Source: Microbacterium sp. M28 (lineage in GTDB: Bacteria > Actinomycetota > Actinomycetes > Actinomycetales > Microbacteriaceae). From it: DNA of 64,000 bases. The translations under genes and the position numbers were made by a program. The first letter of the stretch is position 1; each line of letters opens with the position of its first letter. The stretch covers positions 62,001 through 126,000 of the forward strand of contig NZ_CP107546.1 in the NCBI RefSeq assembly GCF_025836995.1, in the 5' to 3' direction. The notes below the pieces were generated by a model. That model was not told the DNA's origin, did not search any database, and saw nothing but the letters and a program-made list of their open reading frames with translations. This document shows positions 16,180 to 24,147 of this stretch, piece after piece.

Positions 16180-16620
16180 ATGCGGATCCTCACCGGACAC
16201 ATCGCCGCGATCGCCGCCGCCTTCGACCTTCCCGAGAGCGCCCGCGAGGTGCAGGACGTCGTCAGCCGGTACGACGAGCAGCCGGTCCGCGACAACACCT
16301 TCGACGACGTCGGTTACGTCGAGTACACCACCTCCGGCCTCGCACTCATGTTCACGGAGACGCTGCTCTCCTCCGTCTTCGTCTACGTGCTGGCGGATGA
16401 GGGTTTCACGGCCTATGCGGACAGGACCGGATTCATCGACGGAATCGATCTCGCCGTGTCGACCCGCGACGACGTGCGCGCCGTCGTGGGTGAGCCCTAC
16501 CGGTCGCAGGCGGACTTCGACCTCTTCCGCATCCAGGATCGGCGCGTCCTGCATGTCACCTTCGACGACGGCCGGATCCGGCTGATCACCGTCATGGCCC
16601 GGGACGTCAGCGAGCGCTGA
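16180..16620 (+). CDS. hypothetical protein, 146 aa
   Basis: A soluble, acidic protein of no recognised family, starting MRILTGHIAAIAAAFDLP. I choose the ATG with GGAG four nt upstream; an in-frame GTG seven codons earlier is the alternative. The second half (DDVRAVVGEPYRSQADFD, then LHVTFDDGRIRLITVM) has the alternating beta pattern seen in small immunity-like proteins, but I cannot assign it. No cysteines, signal or membrane segment are present. A TAGAGT -10 candidate lies near 16107, just after the CtaG stop. Confidence 0.7.
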   Translation: MRILTGHIAAIAAAFDLPESAREVQDVVSRYDEQPVRDNTFDDVGYVEYTTSGLALMFTETLLSSVFVYVLADEGFTAYADRTGFIDGIDLAVSTRDDVRAVVGEPYRSQADFDLFRIQDRRVLHVTFDDGRIRLITVMARDVSER

Positions 16621-16646
16621 GCGGTCGTCTGAGCGGTGTCGGCGCG

Positions 16647-17165
16647 TCAGTGGATGAACAAGCCGTCCACGCCCAGTGCGAGCAGGCCGGAGGCGCACAG
16701 TCCGAACAGCACGGCGACGATCACGGACATGACGAGCCACAGCCACCGACGTCCGGGGATCTTCGCAGCGATCGTGTTGTCGCGCGGGTCGGCTGGGTCG
16801 TAGGCGATCTCGATCGTCGTGCCCGCGGTCGCTTCCGGCACGACCGACGCATCGTCGATGCCGGTCACCTCCACACCGTCGACGACGAAGCGGTACCTCG
16901 CCGTCTCGACGCCCGAGCCCGCCCGGCCGTCGACGGATTCGACGACGGCCGCGATGCGCGGCCACGAGCGCTGAGCGCTGCCCGACCTGCGCCATTGCAC
17001 CAGCATGCGCCTGATGAACCAGACGAACAGGGCGGCTGCTGCGGCACCGAGCAGGAGGCACATCACGCCGATGAGCACCCCAATCGAATCCATGACCGCT
17101 TCGAGCGCGTCCCAGACGTTCTGGGGACGTATCGCTTCGCGCGGCCCGGGGCCGGGGTGTCTCAT
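16647..17165 (-). CDS. DUF3592-type membrane protein
   Basis: A 172-residue protein with two hydrophobic segments (about 25-50 and 145-168) flanking a small beta-rich domain. The spacing, the WPRIAAVVESV strand and the EIAYDPADPRDN motif are typical of DUF3592. Function is unknown. A TAGGGT -10 (17172-17177 on the complement) ends 6 nt before the ATG at 17165, which supports this start over the internal MDSIGV start 24 codons later. Confidence 0.75.
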   Translation of the reverse strand: MRHPGPGPREAIRPQNVWDALEAVMDSIGVLIGVMCLLLGAAAAALFVWFIRRMLVQWRRSGSAQRSWPRIAAVVESVDGRAGSGVETARYRFVVDGVEVTGIDDASVVPEATAGTTIEIAYDPADPRDNTIAAKIPGRRWLWLVMSVIVAVLFGLCASGLLALGVDGLFIH

Positions 17166-17204
17166 GCGGACACCCTATCGGCGCTGCTGCGGGAGCGGAG
17201 CCGC

Positions 17205-18266
17205 CTATCCGTCCTGGGGCGATCCGACCCTGATGGATGCCGAACCGTCGGGGAGGATCGCGATGGTGCCGTTGACCTGGAACGGCACATCCTCCGAGAC
17301 GTGTTCGATCGATCCGTCGAACAGCGACCGGATGTCGACCTCGATGTGGGCCACCGCATCCGCTGCGGGAATCACCCACGCGCCGCCCTCCGGCTCGACC
17401 GCCACCTGAGGCTGCTTCTCGATCGACCACGTCGGCTCGCCGTCGATGCGATTGCGAACGTCGTAGCCGAAGGGGCACGCGGTCGGCTTGAGGACCCGCT
17501 GCGTCGTGCATTCGGTGAGGAACTCCTCGACCCGCTGCTGCACGATCGCGACGAACTCCTCGGTCGCGGTCGCACTGACCTCGATCGGAGTGGAGGACAG
17601 CGGGGCATCGGCGAGCACGCTGACGCCGGGCGATCGCGAGATCGCGGTGTCGACCGTCACCGAGTACAGGCCGGGGGTGAAGACGAGCATCGGGATCGGC
17701 GCGGTCGGGTCGGCTTCGGCGCCGGATGCCGACACCTGGCCGCGCTCGACCGTGAACCCGTTCACGGCGAAGCGGTCGGCTCCCTGCAGGGCCAGCTCGA
17801 CCGACGCCAGCGGGCTCGCGCTGAACCGCCAGCGAGGCGCGACGCCGATCCAACCGTCCTGCTCGACATGGAACGTGCTCTCGCCGGCGTGACCGTTCGC
17901 CGAGTACGACACCGTCACGTCGCTGATGCCGTCCTTCTGCGTGGTGGAGACCACCTCGACGTCGGTCAGCGGGGCGAGAGCCGCCTGGCGCAGGAGCGCC
18001 TCGGACGCGGTCGGGTTCATCCCGGCATCCTCGAGCGTCGCACGATCGACGGCGACACCGGGGACGAGAAGCGCGTCGGCCGCCTTGCCGGCGGCGAGCA
18101 GGTCGAGATAGCGGGTGACGAACGCGGCCGGGCTGTAGAACTGCTGGTACAGCGCGGCACCGCCGGCCCCCAGCGACGCGACGAGCAGCACGCCGATCAG
18201 CGCGAGGATCGACAGGTCGACCCCGAGGCGCGCGCGCCGGGGCGACCCGGCGGCAGGCTGCTCCAT
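17205..18266 (-). CDS. hypothetical membrane-anchored envelope protein, 353 aa
   Basis: An N-terminal membrane anchor (LSILALIGVLLVASLGAGGAA, about 18-40) is followed by an extracytoplasmic region with a helical DUF4878/NTF2-like start (FVTRYLDLLAAGKAADALLV) and beta-rich repeats. Two cysteines (CTTQ and ACPFGY, about residues 252 and 263) could form a disulfide. No catalytic motif is visible. A TAGACT -10 (18274-18279 on the complement) ends 7 nt before the ATG, so it is probably leaderless. It is divergent from the helicase gene. Confidence 0.65.
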   Translation of the reverse strand: MEQPAAGSPRRARLGVDLSILALIGVLLVASLGAGGAALYQQFYSPAAFVTRYLDLLAAGKAADALLVPGVAVDRATLEDAGMNPTASEALLRQAALAPLTDVEVVSTTQKDGISDVTVSYSANGHAGESTFHVEQDGWIGVAPRWRFSASPLASVELALQGADRFAVNGFTVERGQVSASGAEADPTAPIPMLVFTPGLYSVTVDTAISRSPGVSVLADAPLSSTPIEVSATATEEFVAIVQQRVEEFLTECTTQRVLKPTACPFGYDVRNRIDGEPTWSIEKQPQVAVEPEGGAWVIPAADAVAHIEVDIRSLFDGSIEHVSEDVPFQVNGTIAILPDGSASIRVGSPQDG

Positions 18267-18340
18267 GGGCGTCAGTCTATGAGGGCGGTCCTGAGACGAA
18301 GCCGAGCATTGCCGGAGGTGACGCGCCTGCGCGACGTACC

Positions 18341-19732
18341 ATGGATGCCGTGTCCCTCCCCGCTCTCTCCGCCGAACAGGAAGCCCTCTTCCGGCTGATC
18401 GAGGACACCGACGAGCACGTCTTCGTGACCGGTCGCGCCGGCACGGGCAAATCGACGCTGCTGCAGTACTTCGCCTGGAACACCAAGAAGCAGATCGCCA
18501 TCTGCGCGCCGACGGGCGTCGCCGCGCTCAATGTCGAGGGGCAGACGATCCATTCGCTGTTCCGGATGCCGATCGGCCTCATCGCCGACAGCGAGATCGA
18601 GCAGAGCGATCCGACCCGGCGCATCCTGAACGCGATCGAGACGCTCGTGATCGACGAGGTCTCGATGGTCAACGCCGACCTCATGGACGCCATGGATCGA
18701 GCGCTCCGCCAGGCGCGTGGGCGACGTGCGCAGCCGTTCGGGGGAGTGCAGGTCGTCATGTTCGGCGATCCGTATCAGCTCGCCCCTGTGCCGCCGCGCG
18801 GTGACGAGGCCCGGTACGTCGAGGATCACTACCGCTCCTTCTGGTTCTTCGATGCGAAGGTCTGGGCCGGCTCGGCGCCTGGCGACGACGACGGTCTGCT
18901 CGACCTCGGGCGGCACGGCGCGCAGCTGCACGTGCGCGAACTGGTCGAGATCCATCGACAATCGGACGACGGCTTCAAGGCCATGCTGAACGCGGTCCGC
19001 TACGGTCGCGTCACCGCAGAGATCGCCGAGGTGCTCAACACCCAGGGTGCGCGTCCGCAGCCGGAACCCGAGCCAGGCGAGGTGCCGATGATCACGCTGG
19101 CGACCCGCAACGACATCGTCAACAACATCAACCGCCGCCATCTCGCCGCCCTCGGCGGGCGCGAGCAGACCGCCAAGGCCGAGATCAACGGTGACTTCGG
19201 GCGCGGTGAGGCGAACTTCCCGGCGGATGCCGAGCTGAAGCTGAAGGTCGGCGCCCAGGTCATGTTCCTGCGCAACGACACCGCCATGGCCGGCGAACCC
19301 CCGCGGTGGGTGAACGGCACCATCGGCACCGTCACCCGCATCCTCGGCGGGTCCGTGCGCGTCGACATCGACGGAGAGGAGGTCGATGTCGAGCCGGCCG
19401 TCTGGGAGAGGTACCGGTACGCGTACAACCCGCTCACCAAGACGCTGTCGCGTGACGTGGTCGCGGAGTTCACGCAGTTCCCGCTGCGACTCGCGTGGGC
19501 GGTCACGATCCACAAGTCGCAGGGCAAGACGTACGATCGCGCCCTGATCGATCTGGGCTCCGGCGCGTTCGCCCCCGGTCAGACCTACGTGGCGTTGAGC
19601 CGCCTGACGTCCTTGGACGGCCTGTACCTGTCGCGGCCGCTACGGCCGAGCGACATCCGAGTGGACGAGGACGTGCGCCGGTTCATGCGCGCCGCATGGG
19701 AGCGCAACTCGACCCCCGAGGTCTCCGCCTGA
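18341..19732 (+). CDS. Pif1-like ATP-dependent DNA helicase
   Basis: A 463-residue superfamily 1B helicase. Walker A is GRAGTGKST, the following CAPTGVAALNVEGQTIHS is the Pif1/RecD motif Ia region, Walker B is VIDEVSM, and motif III is FGDPYQLAPV. Motifs V and VI at the end are AVTIHKSQGKTYDRA and YVALSRLTSLDGLYLSRP. It should unwind DNA 5' to 3' during repair or replication restart. The ATG lacks an SD; a TACCAT -10 at 18337-18342 sits 7 nt before the in-frame GTG at 18350 (codon 4), which may be the true leaderless start. Its stop lies inside a palindrome shared with the convergent heme oxygenase gene. Confidence 0.9.
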   Translation: MDAVSLPALSAEQEALFRLIEDTDEHVFVTGRAGTGKSTLLQYFAWNTKKQIAICAPTGVAALNVEGQTIHSLFRMPIGLIADSEIEQSDPTRRILNAIETLVIDEVSMVNADLMDAMDRALRQARGRRAQPFGGVQVVMFGDPYQLAPVPPRGDEARYVEDHYRSFWFFDAKVWAGSAPGDDDGLLDLGRHGAQLHVRELVEIHRQSDDGFKAMLNAVRYGRVTAEIAEVLNTQGARPQPEPEPGEVPMITLATRNDIVNNINRRHLAALGGREQTAKAEINGDFGRGEANFPADAELKLKVGAQVMFLRNDTAMAGEPPRWVNGTIGTVTRILGGSVRVDIDGEEVDVEPAVWERYRYAYNPLTKTLSRDVVAEFTQFPLRLAWAVTIHKSQGKTYDRALIDLGSGAFAPGQTYVALSRLTSLDGLYLSRPLRPSDIRVDEDVRRFMRAAWERNSTPEVSA

Positions 19733-19742
19733 GCTCAGGCGG
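19725..19742. terminator. 18-bp perfect palindrome spanning both convergent stops
   Basis: CCGCCTGAGCTCAGGCGG is self-complementary with no spacer and contains both the helicase TGA (19730-19732) and the heme oxygenase stop (19735-19737). It could act as a bidirectional terminator, though without a natural loop the stem would lose its centre. Confidence 0.5.
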
Positions 19743-20382
19743 CCGCGCGGGCGCGGTCGAGGTCCTCGAACAGCTCGGTGTTGAACCGGTACGCCAGCAG
19801 CACCTCGGCGATCACGCGCTCCCGTTCCGCGTCATCCCATGGTGCGGCATCCAGCTGGTCGCGGTAGACGTCTTTGAACGCCTTGGGGTCCGCGATGTCG
19901 TCGAACAGATAGAACCCGATGCCGTTGGTCTCGAAGCCGAAACGGCGCTGCATGACCCGACCGATGAAGATCCCACCCGAAAGATCGCCGAGATAGCGCG
20001 TGTAGTGGTGCGCGACGAAGCCGCCTGGCCATGTCGCACCCACCTGGTCGATCCGTTCGACGTAGCGCCGGGTCGTCGGCAGCGGCTGGATCAGCGCCCG
20101 CCAGTCGGCACCCAGGAGGAAGGAGAGGTCGGCCTCGAGCGCCGGCAGGCGCGTGAGTCTGTCGCTCAGGAAGACGGAAGCCACCGGGTCATCGCGCATC
20201 CGATCCGCGGCCGCCTCGAGCGCCTCGTAGATGAAGTAGTGCTGCGAGACGAGGGCGATGTAGTCGTCGCGCGACCCCTCGCCGGTGAGCAGGTCGCCCA
20301 TGAAACCGGCGTGCTCGCTGCGGGAGTGCGAGCCGGAGGATCTCTCACGCAGCGCTGCGGAGAACGACAGGATTTCGGACAT
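19735..20382 (-). CDS. heme oxygenase (biliverdin-producing)
   Basis: A 215-residue HmuO-type heme oxygenase that opens heme to biliverdin, CO and iron. The proximal histidine region is SGSHSRSEHAGFM (about residues 17-27), and the distal helix has the diagnostic YLGDLSGGIFIGRVMQRRFG (about 135). Length matches HmuO. A TACACT -10 ends 6 nt before the ATG, giving a leaderless mRNA, and a DtxR/IdeR-like box overlaps the region just upstream, so it should be induced under iron limitation. The DUF2470 gene directly upstream on the same strand is a functional partner family. Confidence 0.93.
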   Translation of the reverse strand: MSEILSFSAALRERSSGSHSRSEHAGFMGDLLTGEGSRDDYIALVSQHYFIYEALEAAADRMRDDPVASVFLSDRLTRLPALEADLSFLLGADWRALIQPLPTTRRYVERIDQVGATWPGGFVAHHYTRYLGDLSGGIFIGRVMQRRFGFETNGIGFYLFDDIADPKAFKDVYRDQLDAAPWDDAERERVIAEVLLAYRFNTELFEDLDRARAAA

Positions 20383-20392
20383 GCCCCCAGTG

Positions 20393-20411
20393 TAAGGGCA
20401 ACCTAACCTCG
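20393..20411 (-). promoter_or_regulatory. DtxR/IdeR-like iron box
   Basis: On the minus strand the 19 bp read CGAGGTTAGGTTGCCCTTA, matching 13 of 19 positions of the DtxR/IdeR consensus TTAGGTTAGGCTAACCTAA by my alignment. It overlaps the heme oxygenase promoter (-10 at 20389-20394), the right place for iron-dependent repression. Confidence 0.75.
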
Positions 20412-20426
20412 CGCGAAGGGCGAATG

Positions 20427-20744
20427 TCAGGCGTGCGGTCGCGGCTCGACGCCCAGACGCGCACAGGCCTGGTCGTACAGCGCGACGACTTCCCGGCGCA
20501 CGGCAGGACGCTCGGAGATCGGGCCGCCCGGCCACGGCACTCGCAGCTCGTCCGTGGATCCGCCGGCTCGGATGAGCAGCCAGAACCCGCCGTCGCCGTC
20601 GAATCCGGCCATCTCGGCGGCTACGACGGGCGGCTCGGATGCGTCGGCGAACGCCCGGGCGATCAGCAGGTTGTCGTCGACGTGGTCGCCGTTCATGTGG
20701 CGCAGTACGGCCGCGACCACGTCGGCGTCGAAGGTGTGAGGCAC
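20427..20744 (-). CDS. DUF2470 domain protein, heme-utilisation associated
   Basis: A 105-residue protein starting with the DUF2470 pattern (FDADVVAAVLRHMNGDHVDD), the domain found at the C-terminus of HugZ-type heme proteins. It is likely to help heme degradation or bind heme-related products; that role is inferred. A TACAGT -10 (20751-20756 on the complement) ends 6 nt before the GTG at 20744, so I prefer this start to the GTG two codons upstream. The gene ends 45 nt before heme oxygenase on the same strand. Confidence 0.85.
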   Translation of the reverse strand: MPHTFDADVVAAVLRHMNGDHVDDNLLIARAFADASEPPVVAAEMAGFDGDGGFWLLIRAGGSTDELRVPWPGGPISERPAVRREVVALYDQACARLGVEPRPHA

Positions 20745-20838
20745 GCTCACACTGTAGAGCGCCGGGCCCCGGGCCGTCGGGGGTGACTTTCAGGATCCGG
20801 CCCCTAGACTCGGTGAAAGATACCCCGGGAGTGGATTC

Positions 20839-22122
20839 ATGCACGTTCTGTCGTCGCGCCGATTGCGCGCAGCCGCGGCTTCCGCCGTCGCGCTCGCGCT
20901 CCTCCTGACGGGCTGCTCCGGCGATACGGATGTCACCTACACCCCGCCGCCCCAGGTCGACGGGGCGCTGCCCGAGGACATGGTCGCGCAGATGCAGGAT
21001 GCCGTGAACAGTGCCATGGCCGCGTCGGGCTCCTCCGGCGCGATCGTCGGTGTATGGGTGCCGTGGAGCGGTCAGTGGGTGGCGGCTACCGGGACGCAGG
21101 CACAGGGCGATGAGACCCCCGTGACCACCGAGATGGCCTTCCGGGTCGCCGACGTCACTCGTCTGATGACCTGCGACGTGCTGTACGGCATGGCGGACGA
21201 CGGCCTCGTCGAGCTCGATGCCTCCGTGCCGGACTACGTCTCCGGGGTCGCGGATCTCGACGACATCACGCTGCTCGACCTGTGCAACGGCACGAGCGGG
21301 ATCGGATCCTCCGAGGCGACTCTCAAGTCCGCCTGGTTGAACACGCCGGAGCGGCGCTGGATTCCGCTCGAGCTCGCCGGTTACGGCCTCGGTCGTGCGC
21401 CGTCGACGCCGCACACGGCGTGGCGGGACTCCGATGCCGGGTACATCCTCCTCGGCCTGGCGCTCGAGCGCGCGTCCGGCATGAGCGCCTCCGAACTCAT
21501 CGACAAGTACGTGGCCGATCCGCTCGATCTCGTGCAGACGCGACTGCCGGGTGACAAGGCGGCTCCGGCCTCGGACGGACCGGTGCTGCGCGGGAACTAC
21601 CACCCCGTCATCGAGGGTGGTTACAACTGCACCGCACCGGTGGATGTGACCGTCGCGTCGGCGAGCATGGGCTTCACGGACTCCGGCGCCGTCTCGACGA
21701 TCGAGGAACTCGGTCGGTACGTCCAGGCGGAGGCGGCGCAGGCGCTGCGCGCGGAAGGCGCCGAGCCGGCGCGCTACGGTGCGCCGTTGCCGGTTTCGTC
21801 GAAGGCGCCGTCCTGGTACCAGGCGACCGGGGGTGCGCTGCTGGTCGGGTCGATGATCGGCCAGCACGGCTGGACTCCCGGCTACGCGACCTCGGCGTAC
21901 TCGGATCCGGCCACCGGTTTCACGGTCGCTGTGACGCTGAACAACTCGTCATCGGGGAGCTCCATCGCGGCGTACCTCGCGTGGGAGCTGGCCGCGATCG
22001 CGTCGAAGGCGCCTGCCGCTGAGGGGCAGACCGCACCGGAGTTCGGCCTTCCGTTCACCGCCGAGCAGTACCACGACGCCATCGCCGGCATCGTCACCTG
22101 CGCGTCGCCGCCCGCGGGCTGA
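20839..22122 (+). CDS. beta-lactamase/DD-peptidase-like lipoprotein, catalytic residues missing
   Basis: A 427-residue lipoprotein (lipobox LLTGC, Cys26) with the fold of class C beta-lactamase-like serine hydrolases. The region that should hold the SxxK nucleophile motif reads FRVADVTRLM: Asp105 stands where Ser is expected and Arg108 where Lys is expected. The YxN motif before GYILLG is also lost (DSDAGY). The later HGWTPGY element is kept. So the fold appears intact but a serine mechanism is not possible; it may bind peptidoglycan or another ligand. A TAGACT -10 (20805-20810) is followed by a short leader with a GGGAG site. Confidence 0.8.
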   Translation: MHVLSSRRLRAAAASAVALALLLTGCSGDTDVTYTPPPQVDGALPEDMVAQMQDAVNSAMAASGSSGAIVGVWVPWSGQWVAATGTQAQGDETPVTTEMAFRVADVTRLMTCDVLYGMADDGLVELDASVPDYVSGVADLDDITLLDLCNGTSGIGSSEATLKSAWLNTPERRWIPLELAGYGLGRAPSTPHTAWRDSDAGYILLGLALERASGMSASELIDKYVADPLDLVQTRLPGDKAAPASDGPVLRGNYHPVIEGGYNCTAPVDVTVASASMGFTDSGAVSTIEELGRYVQAEAAQALRAEGAEPARYGAPLPVSSKAPSWYQATGGALLVGSMIGQHGWTPGYATSAYSDPATGFTVAVTLNNSSSGSSIAAYLAWELAAIASKAPAAEGQTAPEFGLPFTAEQYHDAIAGIVTCASPPAG

Positions 22123-22142
22123 CGCGTTCAAGGCCCCGATCG

Positions 22143-22799
22143 TCAGTCGACGAGCCCGAGCCGGTGCGCGAGGATCACGGCGTGCACGCGGTCGCGTGCG
22201 CCCACCTTCGCCAGCACGCGACCCACGTGCGTCTTGACGGTCGATTCGCTGAGGAACAGCGTCTGCGCGATCTCGGCGTTGGACAGGCCGAGAGCGATCT
22301 GGACGAACACGTCGCGCTCGCGCTCGGTGAGAGACGACGTGGGGTCGTCTGCGGGCGGTGTGCTCGACAGTCGGGGACCCACATGCTCCAGCAGGCGACG
22401 GGTGACGCGCGGTGCGAGCACGGCGTCACCGCGGTGGACGGCGCGGATCGCGGCCGTCAGCTCATGGCGCTGCGCGTCCTTGAGGAGGAACCCGCTCGCC
22501 CCGGCGCCGATCGCGCCGAACGCGTACTCGTCGAGATCGAACGTGGTGAGCACGAGCACGCGCGTCTGCGGGCGGGCGTTCACGATCGCGGCGGTGGCGG
22601 CGATCCCGTCCATGCCGGGCATCCGCACGTCCATCAGGACGACGTCCGGCGCGAGGGCGGCGGCGCGCGCCACGGCCGCGGCACCGTCGGCGGCCTCGCC
22701 CACGACGGCCACATCGTCTTCGGCGTCGAGCACGAGCCGGAAGCCGACGCGGATGAGCTCCTGATCGTCGACGAGCAGCACGCGGATCTGCTCGGTCAT
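22143..22799 (-). CDS. NarL/LuxR-family response regulator
   Basis: A 218-residue response regulator. The receiver has acidic pocket DD (VLLVDDQELIR), phospho-acceptor Asp in LMDVRMPGMDG near residue 56, and the switch Thr and Lys (TTFD, LLKDA). The C-terminal LuxR helix-turn-helix reads LTERERDVFVQIALGLSNAE and STVKTHVGRVLAKVGA. Its ATG overlaps the kinase stop, so the two are coupled. The probable target is the ABC exporter operon just upstream on the same strand. Confidence 0.95.
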   Translation of the reverse strand: MTEQIRVLLVDDQELIRVGFRLVLDAEDDVAVVGEAADGAAAVARAAALAPDVVLMDVRMPGMDGIAATAAIVNARPQTRVLVLTTFDLDEYAFGAIGAGASGFLLKDAQRHELTAAIRAVHRGDAVLAPRVTRRLLEHVGPRLSSTPPADDPTSSLTERERDVFVQIALGLSNAEIAQTLFLSESTVKTHVGRVLAKVGARDRVHAVILAHRLGLVD

Positions 22800-24106
22800 G
22801 CACTCCTCTTCTCGCCCGGATCGGCGCCACCCGCGGGGAATTCCGCGCGCAGCACCCATCGTCCATCGTCGCGCACCCCGGCATCCAGCGTTCCGCCGAG
22901 GTGAGCCGTGCGCTCGGCCAGGCCGGTGAGGCCGAAGCCGCCGGACCTCGCGGCGGGTGCCGCCGCGACGCCGTCGTTGACGATCTGCACCACGAGGGGA
23001 TCGGCTCGGCGGTCGATCCGGACCGAGACGGCCGACGCCCGGGGTGCGTGGCGCATGGCGTTCGTGACGCCCTCCTGCACGACCCGGCCGATCGCGAACT
23101 CGACCGGCTCCGCCGCTCCGGCCTCGCCCGAGACCGAGAGGGTCACCGGGAAACCCGCGCGCTGCGCGGCCGCGACCGTCGTGCGGGGGTCGACGGGGGC
23201 GGTGGGCGCGAGCGGCGCATCGGCATCCCCCTCGCGGAGCACGCCCAGCATGGAGCGCATCTCCGACAGCGCGCCACGCGCAGTCGCGGCCGCCGCGACA
23301 GAGGCATCCTTCGCGCGCTCCGGATCCGACGTCGCCGCCGCGCCCTCGGACAGCGCGACGATGACGGTCAGCGAGTGCGAGACCACGTCGTGCATCTCCC
23401 TGGCGATCCGTGCGCGTTCGGCCGCCGCGGCGATCTGCGCCTGCTGGTCGCGTTCGTTCAGCAGCTGACGGGAACGATCGATGATGGCCTCGACGTAGCG
23501 CTTTCGTCCGCCCACGTTGGCGCCGATGAGCGTACCGATGAGGGCGAGGGTGAGCTGTCCGAGCACGGCGTTCGCCGCTGCCTGAAGCGTGATCGCGCCC
23601 GCGAGCTGCAGGGCGGCGGCCAGGAGCGTGAGGCCGCCGATCCCGATCCCGAACGCCGTCCAGGCGGCCCGCGATGAGCGGTAGACGGCCATGCCGTAGC
23701 TGGAGACGAGCAGCAGCGGGCCTCCGGCGGGGTCCAGCACCAGTAGATACACGACGGCCACGATGTAGGAGGCGATCAGCACGGTCGTCGGCCAGCGCCG
23801 GCGACGCAGCAGGAGTGCGCACGCGGCGAACACGAGGACGGAGATCGCGATGCTCGCCCAGATCGGCGGAGGGCTGGAGGCGATGATCGCCCCGTCCGGT
23901 CCGACTCGATCTGTCGTGTACATCACCGCGGGGGTGATCGACATCACCAGGCAGACGAGTGCGATCAGGATGTCGGCGAAGAGCGGATGCCGTGCCCAGA
24001 ACCTTCGGATCATCCCCGGCGGGCGCGGCAGACGGAGCTCCTCCGTGGCCGGATCCTGTGCGGGGATCCGGCCGGCGGAGGAGCTCCGACCGCTCGTGCT
24101 CGACAC
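22796..24106 (-). CDS. NarL-type sensor histidine kinase
   Basis: A 436-residue kinase: about six hydrophobic segments (residues 45-190), then a HisKA_3 dimerisation helix (AREMHDVVSHSLTVIVALSE with the phospho-histidine) and an HATPase_c domain (N box QEGVTNAMRH, G box GGFGLTGLAERTAHLGG). I start at the GTG at 24106 because a TAGAGT -10 (24114-24119 on the complement) ends 7 nt before it; longer versions open upstream are unlikely. The lack of a large extracellular domain suggests it senses envelope stress or a lipid-side signal. Promoter lies inside the gap to the ABC permease gene. Confidence 0.92.
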   Translation of the reverse strand: MSSTSGRSSSAGRIPAQDPATEELRLPRPPGMIRRFWARHPLFADILIALVCLVMSITPAVMYTTDRVGPDGAIIASSPPPIWASIAISVLVFAACALLLRRRRWPTTVLIASYIVAVVYLLVLDPAGGPLLLVSSYGMAVYRSSRAAWTAFGIGIGGLTLLAAALQLAGAITLQAAANAVLGQLTLALIGTLIGANVGGRKRYVEAIIDRSRQLLNERDQQAQIAAAAERARIAREMHDVVSHSLTVIVALSEGAAATSDPERAKDASVAAAATARGALSEMRSMLGVLREGDADAPLAPTAPVDPRTTVAAAQRAGFPVTLSVSGEAGAAEPVEFAIGRVVQEGVTNAMRHAPRASAVSVRIDRRADPLVVQIVNDGVAAAPAARSGGFGLTGLAERTAHLGGTLDAGVRDDGRWVLRAEFPAGGADPGEKRSA

Positions 24107-24147
24107 GGGCTCGACTCTACGCGTCACTGGTCTGCGGTGGCGTGCTC

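Noticed and set aside
14977..17853. 958-codon minus-strand open frame
   Set aside because: It crosses CtaG and two other well supported genes on either strand; no domain is visible.
19725..19742. 18-bp perfect palindrome as a protein operator
   Set aside because: It lies between convergent stop codons where a transcription terminator or chance coding constraint is more likely than an operator.
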